The position numbers were made by a program, and so were the translations under genes. DNA of 64,000 nucleotides from Elusimicrobiota bacterium (GTDB lineage: Bacteria; Elusimicrobiota; Elusimicrobia; UBA1565). Shown piece by piece: positions 1 through 8,155 of the stretch. The notes below the pieces were generated by a model, which did no database searches, was not told the origin of the DNA, and worked only from the letters and a program-made list of their open reading frames with translations. The DNA lies in contig JBAZVI010000007.1 of assembly GCA_041660925.1 (NCBI GenBank), forward strand, positions 204,859 through 268,858. Direction: 5' to 3'. Every line of letters begins with the position of its first letter. Positions within the stretch are counted from its first letter, which is position 1.

Positions 1-629
1 TGGACGCCTACTCCGGCGTCTTCGTCCCCGGGACGAGCACCGAGGGCTCCGACTACAAGGAGAAAGGCGACCAGAACGGCGACGGCTTCGTGGACAGCGG
101 GGGGATGAACGTCGAGCACGTCTGGCCCCAGTCCTTCTTCGCCAAGCGCCTGCCCATGAAGTCCGACCTCCATCATCTGATGGCCACCTTCATCCATCCC
201 AACGGCGTGCGCTCGAGCATGCCCTTCGGCGAAGTGCGCGGACCCGGAGAGTACTCGAACAAGGGCGGGGCCAAGGCGGGGCAGGGCGTCTTCGAGCCGC
301 CGGACGCGACCAAGGGCCGCGTCGCGAGAGCTCTGCTCTACTTCTACACCCGCTACTACGACCGCAACATCTACAACGCCGGCTACAGCCAGGACTTCTG
401 GAACGCCCGCATCGAGATCTTCCTGCGCTGGAACCGCGACTTCCCCCCCGACGAGATGGAGCTCCGGCGCAACGACCTCGTCGAGCGGTTCCAGGGCAAC
501 CGCAACCCCTACGTGGACGACCCCTCGCTCGCCGACCGCATCGGCGTCGAGGGCTTCATGCGCGCCGGCCGCTACGACGACCTCCAGCGCCAGCTCGATG
601 AGCGCTGGAAGGGCGTCCGCCTTCCCTGA
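1..629 (+). CDS. Endonuclease I family nuclease, 5' truncated by window edge
   Basis: The reading frame enters the window already open (first full codon at base 3) and runs 208 residues to a TGA, so the N-terminus, probably with a signal peptide, lies outside. The NVEHVWPQS motif carries the catalytic His of the endonuclease I (EndA/Vvn, beta-beta-alpha metal) family. SDLHHLMAT and the NGVRSSMPFG segment follow as in that family, and the C-terminal NRDFPPDEMELRRND stretch is also typical. These are secreted or periplasmic non-specific nucleases. Just before the catalytic motif, DQNGDGFVD looks like a Ca-binding EF-hand-type loop. A GTG at base 90 is only an internal Val codon, not the start. 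The family call is fairly secure; the substrate is inferred. Confidence 0.85.
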   Translation, partial: DAYSGVFVPGTSTEGSDYKEKGDQNGDGFVDSGGMNVEHVWPQSFFAKRLPMKSDLHHLMATFIHPNGVRSSMPFGEVRGPGEYSNKGGAKAGQGVFEPPDATKGRVARALLYFYTRYYDRNIYNAGYSQDFWNARIEIFLRWNRDFPPDEMELRRNDLVERFQGNRNPYVDDPSLADRIGVEGFMRAGRYDDLQRQLDERWKGVRLP

Positions 630-652
630 CCCCCTTCCCCCCCCAGGGTTTG

Positions 653-658
653 TAAAAT
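653..658 (+). promoter_or_regulatory. -10 box (TAAAAT) of cstA, leaderless arrangement
   Basis: TAAAAT ends nine bases before the cstA ATG and there is no Shine-Dalgarno between them, so transcription should begin at or within about three bases of the start codon. No good -35 hexamer is visible. Confidence 0.5.
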
Positions 659-667
659 AGCTCCCGC

Positions 668-2467
668 ATGAACGCCCTCTGGCTCCTTCTCGTCGCCCTC
701 GCCGTCTTCGCCCTCGCCTACCGGTATTACGCCGTCTTCCTCGTCGCGAAGGTCCTCGCCTTCGACCCGGAGCGGACGACCCCGGCCTTCACGAAGAGCA
801 ACGGCTACGACTACAAGCCGACCAACCGCTGGGTGCTCTTCGGCCATCACTTCGCCGCCATCGCCGGCGCGGGCCCCCTCGTCGGCCCGGTGCTCGCCGC
901 GCAGTTCGGCTGGGCGCCCGGCTTCCTCTGGATCGTGCTGGGCAGCGTCCTCGCCGGAGCCGTGCACGACACCGTCCTCCTCTTCGCCTCCGTGCGCTAC
1001 GACGGCCTCTCCCTGACCGAGATCGCCCGCCGCGAGATCGGACCGGTGACCGGCGGGGCGACCGCCGCGGCGGTGCTCTTCATCATCATCACGGCGCTCG
1101 CCGGGCTGAGCATGGTCGTCGTCAACGCCCTCAGCGAGAGCGCCTGGGCCACCTTCTCCATCGCGGCCACCATCCCCATCGCGATGTTCGTCGGCTGGCA
1201 CATGGACCGCCTGCGCCCGGGCCGCGTGCGCGAGGCCTCGCTCATCGGCGTGACGCTCGTCCTCGCGGCCGTGGTCTTCGGCGAGCCGCTCGCCCGCAGT
1301 TCGCTGGCGCACGCGTTCATCTTCCCGCGAGCCCAGCTCTCCGTCCTGCTCGCGCTCTACGGCTTCGCGGCCTCGGTGCTCCCGGTCTGGCTCCTGCTCG
1401 CCCCGCGCGACTACCTGAGCTCGTACATGAAGATCGGGACGGTCCTCATGCTCGCGCTCGGCATCCTCTGGGTGCGGCCGGAGCTGCAGTCCCCCGCCTT
1501 CTCCGCCTTCACCTCCGGCGGCGGACCCATCGTCCCCGGCAAGGTCTGGCCGTACGTCTGCATCACCATCGCCTGCGGGGCCATCTCCGGCTTCCACTCC
1601 CTCATCAGCTCGGGAACGACGCCGAAGATGATCTCCAGCGAGCGCGACATCCGACTCATCGGCTACGGGGCGATGCTCACCGAGGGCTTCGTCTCCATCA
1701 TGGCGCTGATCGCCGCGGCCGTGCTCGTGCCGGGAGACTACTACGCCATCAACGTACCCCCCGCGCTCTTCGCGAAGCTCGGGCTGGCGCCGGTGCACCT
1801 GGCCGACATGTCGGCGGCGGTCGGGGAGACGCTCGCCGGGCGCACCGGCGGAGCCGTCTCGCTGGCGGTCGGGATGGCGCAGATCTTCTCCGCCGTCCCG
1901 GGGATGAAGGGTCTGCTCTCCTACTGGTACCACTTCGCCATCATGTTCGAGGCGCTCTTCATCCTCACGACCATCGACGCCGGCACGCGCGTCGCCCGCT
2001 ACATCCTCCAGGAGGTGCTCGGGCACGCCTGGGCGCCCTTCGCGCGGACCGACTGGTGGCCGGGGACCCTGCTCACGAGCGCGCTCGTCAGCGGCGCGTG
2101 GTGCGCGATGCTGCTCATGGGGAACGTGACGACGATCTGGCCGATGTTCGGGGTCGCGAACCAGCTGCTCTCGGCCATCGCGCTCGCGGTGGGGACGACT
2201 TTCATCCTCAAGCGCGCGGCGAAGCCGGTCTACGCGCTGACGACCTTCCTGCCCTGCCTGTTCATGCTCGCCACCACGACCTGCGCCGGGATCCTGAACA
2301 TCCGCAACGTCTATCTGCCGCGGGGAGACTTCCAGGGCCGGCTCAACGTGGCTCTGACCGTCGTGATGCTCGCGCTGGTCGCCGTCATCGCGACGACCTC
2401 GGCGCTGAGCTGGAAAGAAGAGCTTCGGAAGCGGTCCGAAGGACACCGCGTTCCCGCATCCCAATAA
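668..2467 (+). CDS. cstA: Carbon starvation protein CstA family transporter
   Basis: 599 residues, highly hydrophobic, with about 15 predicted membrane segments. It matches CstA over its length: the N-terminal YYAVFLVAKVL, then TPAFTKSNGYDYKPTNRWVLFGHHFAAIAGAGP, which is the family's hallmark (GHHFAAIAGAGPLVGP). CstA proteins are inner-membrane permeases for peptides or pyruvate induced under carbon limitation. The C-terminal soluble extension seen in some members is short here. The gene is monocistronic, with a putative leaderless promoter and a convergent neighbour downstream. Substrate cannot be decided from sequence. Confidence 0.95.
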   Translation: MNALWLLLVALAVFALAYRYYAVFLVAKVLAFDPERTTPAFTKSNGYDYKPTNRWVLFGHHFAAIAGAGPLVGPVLAAQFGWAPGFLWIVLGSVLAGAVHDTVLLFASVRYDGLSLTEIARREIGPVTGGATAAAVLFIIITALAGLSMVVVNALSESAWATFSIAATIPIAMFVGWHMDRLRPGRVREASLIGVTLVLAAVVFGEPLARSSLAHAFIFPRAQLSVLLALYGFAASVLPVWLLLAPRDYLSSYMKIGTVLMLALGILWVRPELQSPAFSAFTSGGGPIVPGKVWPYVCITIACGAISGFHSLISSGTTPKMISSERDIRLIGYGAMLTEGFVSIMALIAAAVLVPGDYYAINVPPALFAKLGLAPVHLADMSAAVGETLAGRTGGAVSLAVGMAQIFSAVPGMKGLLSYWYHFAIMFEALFILTTIDAGTRVARYILQEVLGHAWAPFARTDWWPGTLLTSALVSGAWCAMLLMGNVTTIWPMFGVANQLLSAIALAVGTTFILKRAAKPVYALTTFLPCLFMLATTTCAGILNIRNVYLPRGDFQGRLNVALTVVMLALVAVIATTSALSWKEELRKRSEGHRVPASQ

Positions 2468-2484
2468 GAGATCGGCAGAACTTC

Positions 2485-2534
2485 CTCGGCCGGTGTTCTT
2501 CGGAGGGGTTTCGGAGGCCGAACGGGCTTTTTTT
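2485..2534 (+). terminator. Possible terminator after cstA
   Basis: GC-rich sequence with a CGGCC/GGCCG pairing possibility, followed by GGGC and a run of seven T. The T run overlaps the stop codon of the convergent thioesterase gene. The stem is imperfect, so this is tentative. Confidence 0.35.
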
Positions 2535-2955
2535 AGCCCTGCCGGGAATCGGCGTCGGCGATTCCCGACTCGCAGGCCGCGCGGAGCTTCGCGGCGACGT
2601 CTTCGGGCGGAGCGTGGGGCTCCATCTCCCGGTTCACGCAGACCAGCGTCGTCTTCGCCTTCGAGACGAGTCGGCCGTCGCCCTTGCGGATCTCGTAGTG
2701 GAAGTCCAGGCGCACCCCGGAGAAGTCCCGGACCCAGGTCTTCACCTCGAGGACGTCCCCGTAGACGGCCGGGTGCTTGTAGTCGATCTCCTGGCGATAG
2801 ACCACGAACTGCACGCCGCGGCCGATGAGCTCGCGGATGGAGACCCCGAGACCGGCGAGGAGATCGGCGCGCGCCTCCTCGAGAAACTCCAGATACTTCG
2901 CGTAGTAGACCACCCCGCCGCAGTCGGTGTGGTGATAGTGGACCTGGACCTTCAT
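2533..2955 (-). CDS. ybgC: Acyl-CoA thioesterase, YbgC/4HBT hot-dog family
   Basis: 140 residues. The N-terminus HYHHTDCGGVVYYAKYLEFL is the YbgC/4-hydroxybenzoyl-CoA thioesterase signature: Asp in HTD is the catalytic residue and GGVVYYAKYL forms the active-site helix. Length is typical for a single hot-dog domain. The ATG overlaps the stop of the upstream receiver gene (ATGA), so it is translationally coupled to it. It is last in a four-gene minus-strand operon (lipoprotein, receiver, receiver, thioesterase). YbgC-type enzymes hydrolyse short or phospholipid-related acyl-CoAs; the actual substrate is unknown. A palindrome overlaps its final codons. Confidence 0.9.
   Translation of the reverse strand: MKVQVHYHHTDCGGVVYYAKYLEFLEEARADLLAGLGVSIRELIGRGVQFVVYRQEIDYKHPAVYGDVLEVKTWVRDFSGVRLDFHYEIRKGDGRLVSKAKTTLVCVNREMEPHAPPEDVAAKLRAACESGIADADSRQG
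2543..2567. repeat. GGGAATC-type palindrome, copy 1
   Basis: CGGGAATCG (2543-2551) pairs with CGATTCCCG (2559-2567) around a 7-base loop. It lies at the convergent 3' ends of cstA and the thioesterase, inside the last codons of the latter. The same stem core recurs at 23764-23785 and 52834-52864, each time between convergent genes. Confidence 0.6.
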
Positions 2956-3329
2956 GCGCCGGGGAGGAGCTTCTGGACCGCCTGGAGGATGGCCCCGGGC
3001 TCGGCGGGCTTCTGGAGGATGCCCGTCTCCGGTCCGGACGGGATCTTCGCCTGGATCTGGTCGAGCGGCATCGCCGAGTAGACGAGCACCGGAAGGTTCA
3101 TGGTGCCGACCATCTGGCGCAGGCGCTCGAAGACCGAGAAGCCGCCGCCGGCCGGCATCATGATGTCGAGGATGACGAGGTCCGGCTTGAAGCTCCGGGC
3201 CATCATCGTGCCCTGCATCCCGTCGACCGCCGCCGCGACCTGGTAGCCGGCCTTCTCCAGCACCATCTTCAGGAGGCCCTGAAGGGTCCGGTCGTCGTCG
3301 ACGACGAGGATGCGCTGCCTCTCGGCCAT
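2952..3329 (-). CDS. Stand-alone response-regulator receiver protein
   Basis: 125 residues consisting only of a CheY-like receiver. The acidic pocket (ILVVDDD), the phospho-acceptor Asp in LVILDIMMP (about residue 55) and the conserved Lys in LQKP are all present, so it should be phosphorylatable. There is no output domain. I chose the ATG that overlaps the previous stop (TGATG, preceded by GGGAGAG); a GTG one codon upstream is possible. It sits directly behind a second receiver gene. No histidine kinase is adjacent, so the partner is unknown. Confidence 0.9.
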   Translation of the reverse strand: MAERQRILVVDDDRTLQGLLKMVLEKAGYQVAAAVDGMQGTMMARSFKPDLVILDIMMPAGGGFSVFERLRQMVGTMNLPVLVYSAMPLDQIQAKIPSGPETGILQKPAEPGAILQAVQKLLPGA

Positions 3330-3727
3330 CACTCTCCCACGCGCCAGGGCGGGCGATCGCCGTTGGGCTCGCGTCGCCCGGCGCGGTCGCGCAGCACGCC
3401 CTTGAGGTACTCCATGTCGAAGGGCTTGGTGATGTACTCGTCGGCACCCAGCTCGAGGCTGCGGCGAGCGGCCTCGAGGTCCTCGATCCCCGTGAGCATG
3501 ATGACGAAGGCGTCGCTGCCGGCCGCCTTCAGCGCCTCCAGGAGCTCGATGCCGTCGCAGTCGGGGAGATTGAGGTCCAGCAGGATGATGCCGGGCTTCG
3601 CGTCGCGGAAGGCGGCCAGCGCGCTGGCCTTGTCCCAGGCCTCGAAGACGCTGTAGTCGGCGGCGAGGCCCAGGCGGATGATGCGCCGGATCTCGGGGTC
3701 GTCGTCGACGGTGAGGAGGGGTCGCAT
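3329..3727 (-). CDS. Stand-alone response-regulator receiver protein
   Basis: 132 residues. Receiver domain with VDDD acidic cluster, phospho-acceptor Asp51 in ILLDLNLP, Thr in IMLTG and Lys in YITKPF, all intact. About 15 basic residues follow the domain but no DNA-binding module. It overlaps or abuts the next receiver gene downstream and begins 16 bases after the lipoprotein gene, so the two receivers and the lipoprotein are probably co-transcribed. The role is unassigned; paired orphan receivers suggest a phosphorelay. Confidence 0.9.
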   Translation of the reverse strand: MRPLLTVDDDPEIRRIIRLGLAADYSVFEAWDKASALAAFRDAKPGIILLDLNLPDCDGIELLEALKAAGSDAFVIMLTGIEDLEAARRSLELGADEYITKPFDMEYLKGVLRDRAGRREPNGDRPPWRVGE

Positions 3728-3743
3728 CCGAGGTCTCCCGGGC

Positions 3744-4382
3744 TCAGCGGAAACCGGGGCCCGCGGGCCCGTCCCGGTAGACCTTGAAGGTGTTCACGAG
3801 GGCGTTGAAGAGGACCTCGTGCTTCTTGAAGCCGACGCGCGTGGCCGGGTAGGTGAGCACGTAGAAGCCGTTGTCCATCGGGAGGACGATGTAGGCGTGC
3901 TGGCGGAGCACGGCGACGTTCCCCTCGGCGTCGCGCGCGGCGCCGTAGACGGTGTCCCGGCCGACGGCCATCGGGGAGGAGACCACGAAGTGCTTCGCCA
4001 CGAAGCCGGAGACCTGGACGTCCCGCACCGGGACCTCGAGGAAGGCCTGCTCGCCGTAGAGCTCGGAGAGCGTCTTCGCGATGAAATCGTCGGCGTCGCG
4101 GTAGCTCTCCTCGCCGCCCAGCGGCAGCGGATGGACGCTGTCGCGGGCGTACCAGCGCACGCTCAGGCTCGGCGCGCCCCGGTAGAAGTCGGGATCGAAG
4201 GGTCCGACGAAGGTGTAGTTGTTGTAGTCCGAACCGGCCTCGTCGTAGAAGACCTGCCAGGCGTAGGGCACGTCGCAGGAGAAGTCCCCGGCGGCGGAGC
4301 GGTACTCGATGTACTTCGGGGGCTTGCAGGCGGCGAAAGCCAGGGCGAAGACGGCGGCCAAAGGAAGGAATCTTTTAACCAT
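3744..4382 (-). CDS. Putative lipoprotein of unknown function
   Basis: 212 residues. The N-terminus MVKRFLPLAAVFALAFAAC has a basic start, hydrophobic stretch and a lipobox-like AFAAC with Cys19 as the likely lipidation site, followed by a soluble domain. I do not recognise the domain; its pattern (VPYAWQVFYDE, then FYVLTYPATRVGFKKHEVLFNALVNTFKV near the end) resembles small PsbP-like or stress-response lipoproteins whose last helix ends in a 'vxsFkv' motif. First gene of the operon with two receivers and a thioesterase. It is preceded by a clear promoter. Confidence 0.75.
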   Translation of the reverse strand: MVKRFLPLAAVFALAFAACKPPKYIEYRSAAGDFSCDVPYAWQVFYDEAGSDYNNYTFVGPFDPDFYRGAPSLSVRWYARDSVHPLPLGGEESYRDADDFIAKTLSELYGEQAFLEVPVRDVQVSGFVAKHFVVSSPMAVGRDTVYGAARDAEGNVAVLRQHAYIVLPMDNGFYVLTYPATRVGFKKHEVLFNALVNTFKVYRDGPAGPGFR

Positions 4383-4390
4383 CTTTCGCG

Positions 4391-4419
4391 ATTATAACGC
4401 CCTTCAGGACTCCTGTAAA
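4391..4419 (-). promoter_or_regulatory. Promoter of the lipoprotein-receiver operon (TTTACA-17-TATAAT)
   Basis: On the minus strand a TTTACA -35 box (4414-4419) and a perfect TATAAT (4391-4396) are 17 bases apart. The -10 ends eight bases before the lipoprotein ATG, with no Shine-Dalgarno between, which is a leaderless arrangement. The -35 lies inside the 3' end of the SulP gene. This is the best sigma-70-type promoter in the window. Confidence 0.8.
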
Positions 4420-6623
4420 GCGCGCAGTTCGGCGTCGGTGACCCGCAGGCGCAGGGCGAGGGCGTGGGCGAGCCGCGCGAAGAGCCGGATGCCCAGGATG
4501 GGCTCCCGGTGGACGGCCTCGTTGAAGCGCGCACGAGAGAGGACGAAGAGCTCGGTGGGGGCCGTCGCGACCGCGTCCGCGGAGCGGACCCCGCGGTCCA
4601 TGAAGGCCATCTCGCCGAAGAAGTCTCCGCGACCGAAGCTGACGAGGTGATGGCTCCGTCCCCCTCCGAGCGGAAGCTCGATGCGCACGAGTCCCCGGCG
4701 CACGACGAAGACCTCGTCGCCCCCCTCCCCGGCGCGGAAGATGCGCTCGCCGAGCCCGGCGGAGCGTTCGACGAGGCAGCCCTCGAGGGCGGCGCGAAGC
4801 TCCGGGCCGAGCTCGCGGAAGAGGTCCACTCCCGCGACGTCCAGCGGACGCTCCTCCCCGTCCGCGGCGCCCCGGACCTCCTCGAGGACCCGGTCCTCGG
4901 CCCAGGTCAGAGCGTCGTCGAGGGCGTCGAAGACGAGGGCCCCGCGTTGGGGGGCCACGAGGCCGACCTCGTCGAAGTACGCTTTGAGGTCCTGCCCGGT
5001 GGGCAGGCTCGGCGGCAGCGAGCTCAGCAGCAGGCGGCCGCCGCCGTCCTTGAGCTGGGCCTCGACCTGCTGGAGCATGTGCGCGCCCGTGAAATCGATG
5101 GACTGCACCCGGCGCAGGTCGAGGACGACGAAGCGGCAGGTCTTGAGGTCGCCTTCGAGCTCCGTGAGGAGCTGGTCGGTGGTCCCGAAGAAGAGGCTCC
5201 CCTGCAGTTCGCAGACGACCGTCCGCTCGCCTTCGCGCTCCAGGACCTCCATCAGCGCGGGCGGCCGGCGCTGCTTGGAGAACACCCGGCTGCCGTAGCT
5301 CTTGCGGCGCAGGACCGAGCCGCGGATCTGCTCGCGCATGAAGAGGAGGATGGAGAAGGCCAGACCGATGCCGGCGGCGGTCATGAGGTCGCTGACCACG
5401 GCGGCGGCGACGACGCTGGCCATCACCAGGAAGTCGAAGATGGTCGAGGGCTTGCGCAGGAGGCGGAAGCTCTTGCGGTCGAACATGCGCCAGCCGACCA
5501 CGATGAGGATCCCGGCGAGCGCGGCGATGGGGACCCAGGCGATGAGGCCGCCGATGGCGAGGATGGCGACCAGCGCGAAGAGCCCCTCGAGGGTGCCGGA
5601 GACCCGCGTGCTCCCGCCGCTCTGCATGTTCACGAGGCTCGCCCCCAGCGTGCCGGCGCCCGGCAGGCCTCCGAGGACCGCGCTCGCCGCGTTGCCGAAG
5701 CCCTGCGCCATGAGCTCCCGGTCGGACTTGTGCCGCGAGCGCGTGAGCGCATCGAGCACGACGCAGGTCTTGAGCGTGTCCATCGAGAGCAGCACCGAGA
5801 GGGTCAGCGCGGGAACGAGCACGGAGTGGAGGTCCATCAGCGAGAGGCGGGGGAAGGAGGACCAGCGGGCGAACGCCGCGCCGAAGGAGGAGGCCTTCTC
5901 GAAGAGCGGGCCGATGACGAGCGGGTTGCCCGCCGCGACCCGCAGCTCCGGGTGCGCCAAGGTCATGAGGAGGTAGGCGCCGAGGCCTCCGGCGAGCCCG
6001 AGGATGGGGGCCGGGAGCTTCTTGAAGCGGCGGCCGCCGAAGGACATCGCCGCGATCGCCGCCAGCCCCACGGGGATGGCGTGCCAGTTCCACAGCCCGG
6101 GAGAGAGGGCCGCGGCCCACAGTTTCGTGCCCGCGGGGACGCCGAGCAGGCGCGGGACCTGTCCGAGGAAGATGAGCACCGCGACGCCGCTCAGGTAGCC
6201 GTTGACCACCGGATAGGGGATGTACTTGATGAGGCGCCCGCCGCCGATGAGCCCATAGAAGAGCTGGAGCGCTCCGGCGATGAGAGCCGTGAGCGTCAGG
6301 AGCAGGGCGAGGCGCGCCGGGTCTCCGTGGGCCGGCCCGCTCGCGAGCGAGGCGCCGAGCGCGGCGAGGACCGCGGCCGCCGGCGCGCAGGGCGCCGAGA
6401 TCAGGCGCGGGGTCCCGCCGAAGACCGGGGCGATGACGCCGAGGACGGCCGTGCCGACGATGCCGGCCAGCGCGCCGGCCGCGGCGTCGCCGCTGCCCAG
6501 CGAGGAGTAGACGACCACGCCGAAGGCGATGGCCTGCGGCATGGCGACGAGCATGGCCGCGAAGCCGCCGAGGGCTTCGGTGGACCAGTCGATGACGGCT
6601 TCTTTGCGCGCGTTCGCGTTCAT
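4404..6623 (-). CDS. SulP-family anion transporter with STAS and cyclic-nucleotide-binding domains
   Basis: 739 residues in three parts. Residues about 15-425 form the SulP/SLC26 membrane domain (many hydrophobic segments, including the conserved GLPGAGTLGASLVNMQSGG stretch). Residues about 455-560 are a STAS domain (SLFFGTTDQLL, then VVLDLRRVQSIDFTGAHML). Residues about 610-725 are a cNMP-binding (CRP-like) domain with the phosphate-binding-cassette-like FGRGDFFGEMAFMDRGVRSAD. SulP carriers move sulfate, bicarbonate or other anions across the inner membrane. The C-terminal sensor suggests direct gating by a cyclic nucleotide. This SulP-STAS-cNMP architecture exists in other bacteria but the ligand is unknown. 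A tRNA gene lies immediately upstream on the same strand. Confidence 0.93.
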   Translation of the reverse strand: MNANARKEAVIDWSTEALGGFAAMLVAMPQAIAFGVVVYSSLGSGDAAAGALAGIVGTAVLGVIAPVFGGTPRLISAPCAPAAAVLAALGASLASGPAHGDPARLALLLTLTALIAGALQLFYGLIGGGRLIKYIPYPVVNGYLSGVAVLIFLGQVPRLLGVPAGTKLWAAALSPGLWNWHAIPVGLAAIAAMSFGGRRFKKLPAPILGLAGGLGAYLLMTLAHPELRVAAGNPLVIGPLFEKASSFGAAFARWSSFPRLSLMDLHSVLVPALTLSVLLSMDTLKTCVVLDALTRSRHKSDRELMAQGFGNAASAVLGGLPGAGTLGASLVNMQSGGSTRVSGTLEGLFALVAILAIGGLIAWVPIAALAGILIVVGWRMFDRKSFRLLRKPSTIFDFLVMASVVAAAVVSDLMTAAGIGLAFSILLFMREQIRGSVLRRKSYGSRVFSKQRRPPALMEVLEREGERTVVCELQGSLFFGTTDQLLTELEGDLKTCRFVVLDLRRVQSIDFTGAHMLQQVEAQLKDGGGRLLLSSLPPSLPTGQDLKAYFDEVGLVAPQRGALVFDALDDALTWAEDRVLEEVRGAADGEERPLDVAGVDLFRELGPELRAALEGCLVERSAGLGERIFRAGEGGDEVFVVRRGLVRIELPLGGGRSHHLVSFGRGDFFGEMAFMDRGVRSADAVATAPTELFVLSRARFNEAVHREPILGIRLFARLAHALALRLRVTDAELRALQES

Positions 6624-6643
6624 CTCTTCCCGCTCGAAAAGGC

Positions 6644-6714
6644 AGCCCCCGCCCGGAATCGAACCGAGGTAGGCAGTTTACAAAACTGCTGCTCTGCCAC
6701 TGAGCTACGGGGGC
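6644..6714 (-). tRNA. trnT: tRNA-Thr (anticodon UGU)
   Basis: On the minus strand a complete cloverleaf folds. Acceptor GCCCCCG/CGGGGGC, D stem GCTC/GAGC with a 7-base loop, anticodon stem GCAGT/ACTGC with loop TTTGTAA (anticodon TGT), variable loop CTAC, T arm CTCGG-TTCGATT-CCGGG. G1-C72, C2-G71 and G35-U36 are the known threonine identity elements. The discriminator is U and CCA is not encoded. Total 71 bases. Confidence 0.95.
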
Positions 6715-6726
6715 GAGGGGCCGATT

Positions 6727-7575
6727 CTACCAGTTTTTCCGACGGAGCACGGCGGCGGCCGCGAGGAGCAGCCCCGCGCCGGCGCCCAGGGCGAGCGCGA
6801 GCGCGCGGGCCCAGCCGGGACCCGAGCGCCAGAGCGGGCGCTCGCGGACCCGGAAGGCCGCCAGGAAGTCCGCGGCGGTCCGTTCGAAGCGGGAACGGTC
6901 GCGGCGGTCGCCGATGAACTTGAGCACATAGGAGCGCCCGGAACCGGGAAGGACGACGAGTTCGCCCGCGGCCTCCAGCAAGGGATCGGTCCGGGACGCG
7001 CGGGACGCTCCGCCCGCGGGGAGGACGGCATGTCCGCCGGAAACCCGCAGGCGCAGGGCCTCGAGCCGGTCGACCTCCAGCCGGTCGGTCCCTTCCAGGC
7101 GGGCGTCCATCCCGTTGAACTCCGAGGAGGCCAGCCGCTCGGCGCCGGCCGGCGAGACCGCCTCCTGCCAGAGCGAGGGCGGGCCCACGAGGATCTGGAT
7201 GCGCGCTCCCTCCGCGCTCAGCGACGCGGCCTCGGAGAGGGCCCCTTCGCGCTCCGACGATCCGTCGAGGCGCCACCCCGGCGGAGGGACGAAGGAGAAG
7301 CCGCGGGCCGAGTCTTCCTGCGCCCCCGCGGCGGGCGGGAGCCCGGCAGGCGAGAGGCCGAGAAGGAGCGCGGCGGCGGCCGCGAGCGCGGCGCCGCCCA
7401 GCAGCCACGGCGTCGCGCGGTGGCCGGCCCCGAGCGCGGCGAGCGCGGCGCGCGAGCGGGCCGCGACGCCGCGGTTCGCGCGGGCCAGCAGCCATTCCAT
7501 GAAGACGATGCCGCAGGCGGAGCAGCGCTCCTCGCCGGGGAAGTGAGCATGGCCGCACTTGGGGCAGTCGAGCAT
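6727..7575 (-). CDS. Zinc-ribbon membrane protein of unknown function
   Basis: 282 residues. The N-terminus carries two CxxC pairs (MLDCPKCGHAHF and CSACGIVF), a zinc ribbon at residues 4-23. A membrane segment follows at about 57-77, then an extracytoplasmic domain of about 170 residues (starting FSFVPPPGWRLDG, with FKVR-like ending), then a second membrane segment at about 255-276 and a basic tail RRKNW. The zinc-ribbon plus TM plus 'PPxGW' domain suggests a small stress or secretion-related protein, but I cannot name the family. It ends 12 bases before the tRNA gene on the same strand. Confidence 0.7.
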   Translation of the reverse strand: MLDCPKCGHAHFPGEERCSACGIVFMEWLLARANRGVAARSRAALAALGAGHRATPWLLGGAALAAAAALLLGLSPAGLPPAAGAQEDSARGFSFVPPPGWRLDGSSEREGALSEAASLSAEGARIQILVGPPSLWQEAVSPAGAERLASSEFNGMDARLEGTDRLEVDRLEALRLRVSGGHAVLPAGGASRASRTDPLLEAAGELVVLPGSGRSYVLKFIGDRRDRSRFERTAADFLAAFRVRERPLWRSGPGWARALALALGAGAGLLLAAAAVLRRKNW

Positions 7576-7579
7576 GCGC

Positions 7580-7732
7580 TCAGAACCGGGAGAGCAGGAA
7601 CTTCCCGACGATGGCCTTCTTCGGGTTCGTGAGCGCGTCCAAGCCGCAGATCAGCCCCATGTTGGTCATGATGGCGGAGGTCGTGCCGAAACTGAAGCGC
7701 GCCTGCCGAAGTCGATGCATGGTCATCATCAT
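7580..7732 (-). pseudogene. Truncated VIT/CCC1-like membrane protein fragment (50 residues)
   Basis: A 50-codon frame starting at the first of three tandem ATGs. The stretch FSFGTTSAIMTNMGLICGLD followed by ALTNPKKAIVG resembles, from memory, the N-terminal helix of a VIT1/CCC1-type metal transporter subgroup that normally continues with an ADxxSDxLGIH motif. Here it stops after GKFLLSRF, so only the first helix remains. It has its own TATAAT (7745-7750, overlapping the barstar stop codon) and ends four bases before the next start codon. It could be a decayed gene or a real single-helix microprotein; the family resemblance is tentative. Confidence 0.4.
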
Positions 7733-7747
7733 CCCCGAGGGTCCGTA

Positions 7748-8155
7748 TTATAGCTCGTTGACGAGGAGGACTTTGAAGGCGAACGGCGGAGTCTCGCGCG
7801 ACCACTGCGCGGAGAGGTCCGTCATCAGAGAGAGGAAGGCCGGCGCCTCGGCGCCGAGCCCGCGTTCGACGAGCGGGAAATCCGAGACCTCGATGAGGCA
7901 GCCGGGGCCCTTCCCGAGGATGTCGGGCTCCCGCAGACATTCCTCGAGCGCGTCCCAGTTGCGCCCGAAGTAGTCGGGCAGCGGCACGACTTTCGCGAAG
8001 GCCTCCAGCAGCGAGTCCTTGTCCCGCGCCGCGCTTCCCTGGATGCGCACGCAGCGCCAGCCCCGCCCCTCCGCCGCCGCGCGCAGACGCGCGGCCTCCG
8101 CGGCGTCCGCGCGCCGAGGCTCCGAGGGGACGTCCAGCCAGCCGAGGTCGCTCAA
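7748..8155 (-). CDS. Barstar-family ribonuclease inhibitor
   Basis: 135 residues. The core PLPDYFGRNWDALEECLREP is the barstar signature (the helix that plugs the RNase active site), with the C-terminal beta strand FAFKVLLVNEL. It starts with TTG overlapping the stop of the upstream RNase gene (TTGA), so inhibitor synthesis is coupled to the RNase. An N-terminal extension of about 40 residues precedes the usual barstar fold. Barstars bind and neutralise barnase-type RNases in the cytoplasm, which fits the neighbouring gene. Confidence 0.92.
   Translation of the reverse strand: MSDLGWLDVPSEPRRADAAEAARLRAAAEGRGWRCVRIQGSAARDKDSLLEAFAKVVPLPDYFGRNWDALEECLREPDILGKGPGCLIEVSDFPLVERGLGAEAPAFLSLMTDLSAQWSRETPPFAFKVLLVNEL

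Noticed and set aside
2533..3447. Fusion of the thioesterase with an upstream receiver in one long frame
   Set aside because: The upstream part is an out-of-frame shadow of the receiver gene. The family start at 2955 overlaps the receiver stop (ATGA).
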